This document shows, piece after piece, positions 1 to 7,507 of a stretch of DNA of 60,024 nt. Source of the stretch: Candidatus Gastranaerophilales bacterium (GTDB lineage Bacteria; Cyanobacteriota; Vampirovibrionia; Gastranaerophilales; Gastranaerophilaceae); contig CALVBB010000012.1 of NCBI GenBank assembly GCA_944325705.1, positions 1 to 60,024 of the forward strand, read 5' to 3'. The position numbers and the translations under genes are program-made. Every line of letters starts with the position of its first letter. The stretch's first letter is position 1. Below the pieces are notes generated by a model. That model had not been told where the DNA came from and did no database searches. It saw only the letters and a list, made by a program, of their open reading frames with translations.

Positions 1-134
1 GCCATTCCCATAGCATGTTCCCTTTCGTTTTTTCCCTTATGTTTTTATTTACGGCTTTCCGGTGAAAAAACTTTAATCATGGCTTGCATGTTGCTTAACA
101 ATACTTAATATAATAGTTAAAATGCGCATGAATA

Positions 135-165
135 AAGGGCGCTTTGAATAATTCATAGCGCCCTT
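135..165 (-). terminator. stem-loop after rplT
   Basis: A 9-bp perfect stem (AAGGGCGCT with AGCGCCCTT) around a 13-nt loop lies just past the rplT stop. The U-run on the minus strand is poor, so it may be a weak terminator or a 3'-end stabiliser. Confidence 0.55.
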
Positions 166-190
166 ATATTTGACAAAAAGATTAACTTTA

Positions 191-541
191 CTATTTAGCA
201 GCCTGTGCAGCTTCAAAAACTACATCAAAGGCTTCTTTATCATTAACTGCAAGTTCTGCAAGCATTTTTCTGTTAACCATAATATTTGCTTTTTTGCAGG
301 CATTAACGAATCTTGAATAGCTCATGCCGCGTTCTCTGACAGCTGCATTAATTCTTACAATCCATAATCTTCTCATATTACGTTTTGTAGTGCGTCTGTC
401 CCTGTAAGCATATTTCAATGCTTTCATAACGGCAGTATTAGCAACTTTAAAAATTCTGCTTCTTGCACCGATAAAGCCTTTAGCAAGTTTTAATATTTTT
501 TTGTGTCTGTTACGACTTACATTACCACGTTTTACTCTCAT
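191..541 (-). CDS. rplT: 50S ribosomal protein L20
   Basis: Ribosomal protein L20 binds 23S rRNA early in large-subunit assembly. The 116-residue product has the usual family length, with the conserved very basic N-terminal region ([16 protein letters not shown]) and the GFIGARSR and [11 protein letters not shown] segments. A GGAG motif sits a few bases before the ATG. It lies 11 bp after rpmI on the same strand, the standard rpmI-rplT pair. The usual upstream partner infC is absent here; the next gene upstream is a pilin-like locus on the other strand. In other bacteria L20 represses this operon by binding its leader. Confidence 0.97.
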   Translation of the reverse strand: MRVKRGNVSRNRHKKILKLAKGFIGARSRIFKVANTAVMKALKYAYRDRRTTKRNMRRLWIVRINAAVRERGMSYSRFVNACKKANIMVNRKMLAELAVNDKEAFDVVFEAAQAAK

Positions 542-552
542 TTTTCACGCTC

Positions 553-762
553 CTATCTTGAATACTTCTTGTATGGTAACTCGTGAGATACCAGTTTTAA
601 GTGTGCGTCTGACAAAGTCACCATCTTGAAAATCTTACGTTTTCTTGATTCAGACTTGTGCTGGAGCAAGTGGCCTATACCTGCATGTCGTTTCATGATT
701 TTGCCGGTTGCAGTAACTTTATAGCGTTTTGCAGCGGCTCTGTGTGTTTTCATTTTTGGCAT
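553..762 (-). CDS. rpmI: 50S ribosomal protein L35
   Basis: Ribosomal protein L35 is a small basic large-subunit protein. The start is placed at the ATG of MPKMKTHRAAAKR, preceded by AAGGAGAAGAAA. A longer reading from 813 would add 17 residues that are not family-like. The product is 69 residues and carries the KTHRAAAKR and HLLQHKS signatures. It is the first gene of a two-gene operon with rplT. A short 5' leader with a hairpin lies upstream. Confidence 0.96.
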   Translation of the reverse strand: MPKMKTHRAAAKRYKVTATGKIMKRHAGIGHLLQHKSESRKRKIFKMVTLSDAHLKLVSHELPYKKYSR

Positions 763-794
763 TTTCTTCTCCTTTTCAGTTAAGTAGTTACTTA

Positions 795-839
795 GAAATT
801 TCAGGCATACCAAAGCCTTAAAATTTCCGTAAAATTATA
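795..839 (-). promoter_or_regulatory. rpmI-rplT promoter and leader hairpin
   Basis: On the minus strand a TATAAT box (839 to 834) precedes a predicted 5' leader of about 65 nt. The leader folds into an imperfect hairpin: GAAATTT...AGGC pairs with GCCT...AAATTTC between 795 and 827. In Firmicutes and E. coli the L35-L20 leader is the site of L20 feedback control. Whether this small hairpin serves that role is inference. Confidence 0.45.
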
Positions 840-859
840 CTACACCACAAAAATAATAA

Positions 860-888
860 TTGCAAGAAATTATTAAATAATGTATAAT
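860..888 (+). promoter_or_regulatory. sigma70-type promoter of pilin locus A
   Basis: TTGCAA (860-865), a 17-nt spacer and a perfect TATAAT (883-888) precede the AAAGGAGATATTT ribosome binding site and the ATG at 914. Locus B has a closely similar arrangement. Confidence 0.6.
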
Positions 889-913
889 AATATACATAAG
901 AAAGGAGATATTT

Positions 914-1810
914 ATGCAAAACACAGTTATAGCTTCAAAACTCAGAAGGGGGGGGGGGTAAATTTACTTCCGCTCAGGACAAGGGGTTCTGGCACACTTT
1001 TTTAGAAAATATTAAGCGCGGAGATTTTTTTAAATCTTTTTCCATTGCGGGCGCTATACACTCTCCCGAATTTGTAAATTCGCTATCACTCACTCGGCGC
1101 CCTTCCGAAAATCCGCTTTCACTCTGGCTGAGGTCTTAATTACCCTCGGAATTATCGGTGTGGTCGCTGCTATGACACTGCCGACATTGGTTCAAAACCA
1201 TCGAAACACGGAATTACAAACCGGATTAAAAAAGGCATATTCCGTATTAAGTCAGGCGCTTGACCTGTATTATGCTAAAAACGGAGAACGGATTAAAGCT
1301 GATAGCACAACAGCTTCACAAAGTCTATATAAAACGCTTATGCCTTATTTTACAAATGCTAAAGCATGCGGTACAGGCTCTGGAAGCAGTGAGAATGCCG
1401 CAAAAGCATGTGTACCTAATAACAGCTATGTAGACGAAGACAGACGTAATGCAGATATTTATAAAACGTATAACGGGCAAAAAGCATACATGACTTATAT
1501 GGATGACGGTCAATTCCTGGTAAATGACGGAATACTTATTCTCATAGAGAATACCGTCAACAGCAGCAGCTTATATCTCTCTGTTGATGTTAATGGATAT
1601 AATAATAGACCGAACAGATTCGGTCAAGATGTGTTTGTCTTTCAAATAGATAAAAATGGAGCGTTACGACCAATGGGAGCACCATCCACTGACTATTATT
1701 CAGAAAATGATGATTTTTGCTCCAAAACATCAACAAATATATACAACGGTTTTGGCTGCACATACAAAGCTTTAACAAACAAAGATTTTTTCAAAAATCT
1801 ACCGAAGTAA
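914..1810 (+). pseudogene. long-leader type IV pilin-like gene, locus A (G-tract, second frameshift)
   Basis: This encodes a type IV pilin-like protein with the N-terminal helix motif FTLAEVLITLGIIG, which would be cut by prepilin peptidase. The ATG at 914 follows AAAGGAG. After MQNTVIASKLRR comes a run of 11 G and then an immediate TAA (959). With 10 G the frame would continue as GGGKFTSAQDKGFWH... to a TAA at 1137. The pilin helix itself lies one base out of that frame: relative to locus B one base is missing around 1108-1118 (CGGCGCCC here, CGGCGGCCC there). No G number can therefore restore it alone. No ATG, GTG or TTG lies in the pilin frame before 1160, inside the helix. The C-terminal domain (to 1810) is intact and ends at a terminator. 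Probably a recently broken family member, unless the second shift is a sequencing error. Confidence 0.75.
948..958 (+). repeat. poly-G tract (11 G) in pilin locus A
   Basis: Eleven consecutive G lie 34 bases after the start codon. Ten G would join the start codon to the leader frame; eleven gives GGG-TAA. Confidence 0.9.
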
Positions 1811-1835
1811 AGCCTGCAAAATGCGGGCTTTTTTA
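1811..1835 (+). terminator. terminator of pilin locus A
   Basis: AGCCTGC/GCGGGCT stem (one G-U pair), AAAAT loop, followed by TTTTTT. It begins one base after the pilin stop codon. Confidence 0.8.
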
Positions 1836-2627
1836 TTCCCATCTGTATTTCTGTCCGGTGCTGACATCCTCAATTTTTACGTATTTTGAAAGAATAATTT
1901 TGGCCTCTAAATCTGTACAATGGCATGGGAATATACGCTGAACGCTTTGATCCCGAAGGTATTCCCCGAGTCTGTTAATTTCTTCCTCGCTTCTATTTAT
2001 AAGATAAAGTCCGCCGATAAGAGTATTCACACGGCTTTCGCCTGTAACATACTTTGCGTGCTCTATAATATTTTCCACTCCGCTATGGGAACAGCCGGAA
2101 ATTATAACAAGCCCGTCCTCTGATTTATAAGCAAGTGCTGTTTCATCAGGTGCATAATCCATCTTCACAACATCAGGAACAGGGATTTCGCCAAGATACA
2201 TCAATTTAGGCGTAATAGACATCGGCTTTGTTGTCAAAATAAGATTAAAAAACTTGTCCATCTCATCTTTTGAAAGATGGTAACTCTCATTATCAAGAAT
2301 ATTGCTTTCACTCTGCTTGAACACATCAGGATGAGCTATTACGTCCTTTGAATTGAAATCAATACCAACATACTTAAACTTCTGATACAATGACTGCAGT
2401 CTTAAAAACCCGCCAATATGGTCTATATGGCTGTGAGAAAGCACTATATGCGTAACCAATGATAAATCAATGTCCATTTTATAAGCATTTTTTATAAAAG
2501 CATCACTGGAGCCGCAATCAAAAAGAAGTTTCAAATCATACTCTTCAATAAAAAATGATAGCCCATGTTCAGAAATTAGACAATTTCCAGCATGAGTATT
2601 GTTATCCACCAAAACCGTCAATTCCAT
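1833..2627 (-). CDS. MBL-fold metallo-hydrolase
   Basis: Metallo-beta-lactamase-fold hydrolase of 264 residues. The metal-binding motif HSHIDH is at residues 65-70. Further ligand regions GCSHSG (about 178) and PCHCTD (about 237) fit the two-metal site. The N-terminal VDNNTHAG and the overall pattern resemble the subgroup annotated as RFA-phosphate-synthase-like or DUF4-type hydrolases, which act on small molecules, but the substrate cannot be read from sequence. It converges on pilin locus A. No Shine-Dalgarno precedes the ATG. A strong promoter lies almost on top of the start, suggesting a leaderless transcript. Confidence 0.85.
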   Translation of the reverse strand: MELTVLVDNNTHAGNCLISEHGLSFFIEEYDLKLLFDCGSSDAFIKNAYKMDIDLSLVTHIVLSHSHIDHIGGFLRLQSLYQKFKYVGIDFNSKDVIAHPDVFKQSESNILDNESYHLSKDEMDKFFNLILTTKPMSITPKLMYLGEIPVPDVVKMDYAPDETALAYKSEDGLVIISGCSHSGVENIIEHAKYVTGESRVNTLIGGLYLINRSEEEINRLGEYLRDQSVQRIFPCHCTDLEAKIILSKYVKIEDVSTGQKYRWE

Positions 2628-2635
2628 ATATATTT

Positions 2636-2664
2636 ATTTTATATTATGTTTCAAATTTTGTCAA
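2636..2664 (-). promoter_or_regulatory. promoter of MBL hydrolase, near-leaderless
   Basis: On the minus strand TTGACA (2664-2659), a 17-nt spacer and TAAAAT (2641-2636) are consensus-like. The expected start is about 2629, two bases before the ATG at 2627. Confidence 0.7.
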
Positions 2665-2687
2665 TGGTTAGAAAGTATTAGATACAC

Positions 2688-3554
2688 TTATTCAAGTTTC
2701 AGATAATTTACTTTTTCCCAGCTTAAATCAAGGTATTTTACCTTTGAATCCACGAGTTTTACCTGCGGAAGAATTGACGGGATACGCTCAATCCGTTTAA
2801 AAACATTTTCATCAATCTTGCCTATTCTGATTGGAACCGTTTTTATTTTAACATACACATCATTAGGATTGCGGAAGTCTATATACTCTACAGGCTCCTT
2901 TGAATAAGTTTCAACGTATTTTACAATTTTTTCTATCTGCTGGACTTTCTTTGCGTTCCATTTTGTGTAATCATCGCCCTTGTTGCCGTACGAAAGCACA
3001 AGAATAGTCTTGAACTTTTTATCTAACGGCAGAAACTCTTTCCCGATAATCTTGCCGTCCTTTGTGAATGCCGCAACAGGAGGAACTTTGACATCAGGAG
3101 AAATTGTCAGCACAGGAACCCGTTCTTTCAGAATTATCTGAAGCCTTGCCGGAAAAGCGTACCTTCTTATATAAACATCCTCAACCGGCGCAAGACTCTT
3201 TATCTGCTTTTCAATAGCCGAGGTATTTGCCATATAAATAGGAACATTCGGAACTTCACTCGCTTTCAGGAGTGCAAGAATTCTATAAGATTTTACAATA
3301 TTATTATTATATATTACAACGGAATTACTGCCGGTAGTTGTAAACACACGTTTATCAAGATACCACTGGGGCATTTTCGAAATATAAACAAAACCCATAA
3401 GAAGCACAACTGTTACAACAAAACGGAAAAAGCGGCGAAAAACCCCTTGCGTTCTTCTGACTCTCCTGATTTCACGCTTTTTCCGAACTGTTTTAACCAG
3501 TCTTTTCGGATCGATTATTTCTTCTTCCTGATTTTGCTCAAAATCTTCTTCCAT
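2688..3554 (-). CDS. ftsQ: cell division protein FtsQ/DivIB
   Basis: FtsQ is a bitopic divisome protein that links early and late division proteins. The 288-residue product has a charged cytoplasmic N-terminus, one membrane segment at about residues 42-58, then a POTRA region (ALLKASEVPNVPIY...VEDVYIRRYAFPARLQIILKE in sense) and the beta domain. Sequence conservation of this family is low, so the call rests on architecture, partial motifs and position. It is the last gene of murC-murB-ddl-ftsQ, 8 bp after ddl, a classic dcw-cluster neighbourhood. Confidence 0.88.
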   Translation of the reverse strand: MEEDFEQNQEEEIIDPKRLVKTVRKKREIRRVRRTQGVFRRFFRFVVTVVLLMGFVYISKMPQWYLDKRVFTTTGSNSVVIYNNNIVKSYRILALLKASEVPNVPIYMANTSAIEKQIKSLAPVEDVYIRRYAFPARLQIILKERVPVLTISPDVKVPPVAAFTKDGKIIGKEFLPLDKKFKTILVLSYGNKGDDYTKWNAKKVQQIEKIVKYVETYSKEPVEYIDFRNPNDVYVKIKTVPIRIGKIDENVFKRIERIPSILPQVKLVDSKVKYLDLSWEKVNYLKLE

Positions 3555-3562
3555 TAGTTTCC

Positions 3563-4516
3563 TTATTTATTTAGTCCGGCACTATTTAATATATTAAGCA
3601 CCAGATGGTCATAATCTATACCCATAGCGGCAGCCTGCGCCGGCAAATCGCTGACTGCGGTCATTCCCGGACTTGTATTGATTTCAAGAAGGTATGGAAT
3701 ATTATCCTTCATCATAAAGTCAATTCTTGAAACTCCGCGGCAGCCTGCAGTTTCAAACGCTTTTACAGCAATTTCTTTTACATGTTTTGTGACATCCTCA
3801 GGAAGCCTTGCCGGAACTATAAAGTCAGACATTCCGCTTTTATATTTTGCTTCAAAATCGTACCATTCGTTTTTCGGTCTGATTTCAAGAATTTCTGTTG
3901 CAAAAGGTTCGCCTTCACACTCCAGAACACCTACGGTTACAAAAAATCCATCAATGAATTCTTCAACTAAAACATCATCATTGTATTTTGCAGCAAGTTC
4001 GTAAGCGGCCGCTAAATCCTCCGGTTTATCAACCTTTGTCATCCCGAAGCTTGAACCTTCACATACAGGTTTTGTAAAAAGAGGATATTTTAAATCCTTT
4101 GTTTTTTCCATAACATCTTCGCCTTTGCGGACAAAGGCTGATTTTGCCATAGGAATATCAGGACAGGTTGAGAGGATTCTTTTTGTGAATTCTTTATTCA
4201 TACAAAGAGAACTTGCCATAACGCCGCAGCCGGTATAAGGAATTTGCAAAATTTCAAGAATTCCCTGAATACAACCGTCCTCGCCGTATTTTCCGTGAAG
4301 CGCGTTGAAGGCGTAGTCATAATTGCCTTTTTTAAGAGTTTCTGCAATATTTTTGTCAACTACAACGAGTTCTGCATTCTCAAACCCGAACCGCTTTAAA
4401 GCATCATAGCAACCTTTGCCGGAACGCATTGAAACCTCGGCTTCTGAGGACATTCCGCCGCATAATACAGCGATTTTTGCATCTTTTTTTATTTTATCAT
4501 TTTTAATTTTCTGCAT
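3563..4516 (-). CDS. ddl: D-alanine--D-alanine ligase
   Basis: ATP-grasp ligase that joins two D-alanines for the peptidoglycan precursor. The 317-residue length matches the family. Recognisable segments are the N-terminal CGGMSSEAEVS, HGKYGEDG (the HGxxGEDG motif), YTGCGVMAS, EGSSFGM in the ATP-grasp loop, and the metal-binding LLEINTSPGM near the C-terminus. It overlaps the 3' end of murB by 28 bp and is followed by ftsQ, so these wall and division genes are co-transcribed and probably translationally coupled. Confidence 0.97.
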   Translation of the reverse strand: MQKIKNDKIKKDAKIAVLCGGMSSEAEVSMRSGKGCYDALKRFGFENAELVVVDKNIAETLKKGNYDYAFNALHGKYGEDGCIQGILEILQIPYTGCGVMASSLCMNKEFTKRILSTCPDIPMAKSAFVRKGEDVMEKTKDLKYPLFTKPVCEGSSFGMTKVDKPEDLAAAYELAAKYNDDVLVEEFIDGFFVTVGVLECEGEPFATEILEIRPKNEWYDFEAKYKSGMSDFIVPARLPEDVTKHVKEIAVKAFETAGCRGVSRIDFMMKDNIPYLLEINTSPGMTAVSDLPAQAAAMGIDYDHLVLNILNSAGLNK

Positions 4517-5388
4517 ATTTCAACCTCTTTTTCATTATTTCCTCCAAGGTATCTGACCTCGGGTTTTAATTCAATTCCGAACTTCTCTTTTACTCCATTG
4601 TACATCTTGTACATAATTTGCAGAATATCAAGGGAAGTTCCTGCTTTATCATTAATTATAAAATTCGCGTGTTTTTCATAAACGTGAGCCCCGCCGACTG
4701 CGATATTCTTTGCGCCCGACGCTTCCAAAAGGCGCCCTGCGGAATCCCCTTCAGGATTCCTGAACACGCTTCCGCAATTCGGCAGCGCAAGCGACGGCTG
4801 CTTTGAATGCCTGAAATCCAGATTTTCTTTCATTTTAGCATTTATTTCTTCTTCCGGCGCGGGTTTTAAGTTAAATTCCGCGGACAAAATGATGAAATCT
4901 TCCTTCTGGCAGATTGAGGTTCTGTATGAAAACTCCATTTCCTCTTTTGATAACTGGAAAACACCTCTATCCCGCGACCAGCAGGTAACTTGCATAAGAG
5001 TATCACTTATCGACTGACCGTGCGCGCCGGCATTCATAAAGACTTCTCCGCCGATGGAACCCGGGAATGCAACCATAAATTCAAGCCCGCTTAAACCCTC
5101 TTTTGCAGCTGCCTGTGAAAGTTTTGGCCCTTTCAAGCCGCATTCTGCCGTAACTTTTGTACCTTCAATCGAAAAATTCTTCATGCCTGTTGTAATTACG
5201 ACAACACCATCATAGCCGTCAGAAGATACCAGCGTATTTGTAAGGTTTCCAAAAACTTTGAAATCAGATTCTTTTTCTGTGATTTCAAGAAAATCAGCAG
5301 AACTTTCAGGGAAATAAACCTTTGTTATCTTCCCGCCGGTTTTAAAACTCGTCAATTTTGCAACTTCAAAATCTTCCTCAACCCGCAA
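4489..5388 (-). CDS. murB: UDP-N-acetylenolpyruvoylglucosamine reductase
   Basis: FAD-dependent reductase that completes UDP-MurNAc. The product is 299 residues. It shows the FAD-binding motif PGSIGGEVFMNAGAHG and the YRTS segment, and a conserved GSVFRNPEGDSAGRLLE region with the catalytic serine, all typical of the compact type IIa/b MurB. It overlaps murC by 11 bp upstream and ddl by 28 bp downstream, so the four genes form one tight operon in biosynthetic order. Confidence 0.96.
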   Translation of the reverse strand: MRVEEDFEVAKLTSFKTGGKITKVYFPESSADFLEITEKESDFKVFGNLTNTLVSSDGYDGVVVITTGMKNFSIEGTKVTAECGLKGPKLSQAAAKEGLSGLEFMVAFPGSIGGEVFMNAGAHGQSISDTLMQVTCWSRDRGVFQLSKEEMEFSYRTSICQKEDFIILSAEFNLKPAPEEEINAKMKENLDFRHSKQPSLALPNCGSVFRNPEGDSAGRLLEASGAKNIAVGGAHVYEKHANFIINDKAGTSLDILQIMYKMYNGVKEKFGIELKPEVRYLGGNNEKEVEICRKLKMIK

Positions 5389-6760
5389 CTTCGCTCAACT
5401 CCTTATCTAAGGCAATCAGCTCTTTTCCGAGTGCCGTAATTGTGCCTGCACCGAGCCCTATCACTATATCGTCCGGCTTAAGTTCTTCAAAAAGGACTTT
5501 TGCAACAGCTTTCATATCACCGGAAATGTATTCACAAGGAATGCCTTTTTTCTCAAGATCCGCTTCAAATGCAGAGGAATTTACTCCCTCAATAGGGTCT
5601 TCAGACGCTGCATAAACATCTGTGACAACAACCTTGTCAACCCCTTCAAAAGCGTTCAAAAACTCATTCCAGAGGTTTTTAAGTCTTGTATATCTGTGCG
5701 GCTGGAAAACTGCAATAACGTGTTTATCTTTAAAACTTAATGCAGATGAAAGCGCCGCCTTGATTTCGGTCGGATGGTGTGCGTAATCATCATAAATAAC
5801 TGCACCTTTTGCCGAGCCGACCTTCTGGAAGCGTCTGCCCATGCCGGTAAATGTAGCAAAATGCGGTTTTACAAGAGATAAATCTATTCCTGCCTGATGA
5901 AGGCTTGCGAGAACCGCAAGCGAGTTATAAACATTATGTCTGCCTTTCAGAATAATTTTTAAATCCGAAAGAAATTCGTTCTTATAGTAAATATCAAACT
6001 TGGTATATTCAGAATTATACTCAATATTTTTCGCCTGATAATGCGCGCCATCAGAAAGCCCGAAAGTAACAGTTTTATGGCTGTGAAGTTTTCTTGTCGC
6101 TTCACAATCATTATTTGCCAGAACGACTCCATCCTTCGGCATTTTTGCAATAAACTCTTCAAAAGTTTCTAAAATAGATTGAAGTCCGTTTTTATAAAAA
6201 TCAAGGTGGTCTGCCTCAAGATTATTTATAACAACGATATTCGGAACATATTTAACAATAGTACCGTCGCTCTCATCCAGTTCCGCCGCAAAATACTTCC
6301 CGTCCTGACAGTGTGCGTTTGTATCCAGTTCCGGAATTATGCCGCCTATTACATAAGAAGGCTTTAATCCAGCTTTTTCCAGTACATAAGCGGAAAGTCC
6401 GCTGGTTGTCGTTTTTCCGTGGGTGCCTGAATACCCTAAGAAGAATTTCCCTTCCCTTGAAATCTCCGCTAATAAATCCGACCTGTGATAAATCGGAAGT
6501 CCAAGTTCTTTTGCTCTTACCATTTCAGGATTATCCTGACGGATTGCCGTACTTGCAATCACAACACAATCTTCCGGAACATTGTCCGCACGGTGCCCTA
6601 TATGAACTTCTGCTCCCATTTTCTTTACTTTTTGAACATATTTCCCGTCGCAAACGTCAGACCCTGCAACTTCACAGCCGTTTTCCAGCAAATACTTTGC
6701 AAGCCCGCTCATTCCGACTCCGCCTATTGCTATAAAATAATATTTCTGCTTCTTCAACAC
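5378..6760 (-). CDS. murC: UDP-N-acetylmuramate--L-alanine ligase
   Basis: Cytoplasmic Mur ligase that adds L-Ala to UDP-MurNAc. The product is 460 residues. The N-terminal Rossmann motif IGGVGMSGLA is at about 12-20, the P-loop GTHGKTT at 112-118, and the Mur-family DDYAHHPTE motif at about 323. The reading begins at a GTG (6760) with a TTG next to it; AGGGATAGAGAG upstream is the only Shine-Dalgarno-like stretch. First gene of murC-murB-ddl-ftsQ. Confidence 0.97.
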   Translation of the reverse strand: MLKKQKYYFIAIGGVGMSGLAKYLLENGCEVAGSDVCDGKYVQKVKKMGAEVHIGHRADNVPEDCVVIASTAIRQDNPEMVRAKELGLPIYHRSDLLAEISREGKFFLGYSGTHGKTTTSGLSAYVLEKAGLKPSYVIGGIIPELDTNAHCQDGKYFAAELDESDGTIVKYVPNIVVINNLEADHLDFYKNGLQSILETFEEFIAKMPKDGVVLANNDCEATRKLHSHKTVTFGLSDGAHYQAKNIEYNSEYTKFDIYYKNEFLSDLKIILKGRHNVYNSLAVLASLHQAGIDLSLVKPHFATFTGMGRRFQKVGSAKGAVIYDDYAHHPTEIKAALSSALSFKDKHVIAVFQPHRYTRLKNLWNEFLNAFEGVDKVVVTDVYAASEDPIEGVNSSAFEADLEKKGIPCEYISGDMKAVAKVLFEELKPDDIVIGLGAGTITALGKELIALDKELSEVAG

Positions 6761-6895
6761 TCTCTATCCCTAATCATCTGTATTTAACATCTTTTATTAT
6801 AATACAGAAAAACTATAAAATCCGTAATTTTACTATTTGTAAATTTAATTATTAAAAATTAGGCAATTAATTTTTTCAGGGACTTTCATAATTGT

Positions 6896-7507
6896 ATGAT
6901 AAGAATAATCTCACCTAAAACCCCAAGTATTTTATCAAGACATTTCCCGGAAAAAATGCCTAAATATCTCATATACACAAAACGGGATGTCAACCTTCTG
7001 GACTTAATTTCAATGAAAAGCTTCAAGGCTGATATATCCCGTATGGCAGATACCGAAACCGGTGAATATGCAGGAGAAATGATTACCCGAACAATGAGGG
7101 ATGTAAATCTTAACGAAATATATCCTGAAGAAAAGACCGTTGATGCGCTAAAAATCGAGCGACTGATTGTAGAAAATAAAAGACAGGGTTACGGAAGCGC
7201 ATTTTTAAGGTTCGCACAGGCAGAAAGCGAACGAAAAGGATGCGGCGGAAAAGTTTTTCTTGTTGCAAGCAGAATTTATGCTCCCAAACACCCCTGCCAC
7301 ATTTTTTACAGAAAACAGGGATACACTTCAACAAATAATTTTATCAACCGTATTCTGGACAAATGTATAAAAAACCAAACAAAACTTGCCCCGGAATACG
7401 CTGATAATTTACTTATGTTCCGTCCGATTGATGAAGCAAAACAGCCTCAACATCAAGAGTCAAGGCTGCTTAAATTTCTAAAAAAGTTATTTAATATTAT
7501 TACTTAA
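6896..7507 (+). CDS. GNAT-family N-acetyltransferase
   Basis: Acetyltransferase of the GNAT superfamily, 203 residues. The acetyl-CoA loop is visible as ENKRQGYGSAFLRFA (the R/QxxGxG/A signature), followed by a C-terminal FYRKQGY segment typical of the fold. The substrate is unknown. The ATG at 6896 lacks a Shine-Dalgarno; an alternative ATG at 6956 follows GGAAAAA, which would shorten the protein by 20 residues. It converges on leuS and overlaps its 3' end by 8 bp. Confidence 0.75.
   Translation: MIRIISPKTPSILSRHFPEKMPKYLIYTKRDVNLLDLISMKSFKADISRMADTETGEYAGEMITRTMRDVNLNEIYPEEKTVDALKIERLIVENKRQGYGSAFLRFAQAESERKGCGGKVFLVASRIYAPKHPCHIFYRKQGYTSTNNFINRILDKCIKNQTKLAPEYADNLLMFRPIDEAKQPQHQESRLLKFLKKLFNIIT

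Noticed and set aside
1-134. Gene at the left edge
   Set aside because: No open frame with start signals and no RNA structure was recognised in this AT-rich stretch.
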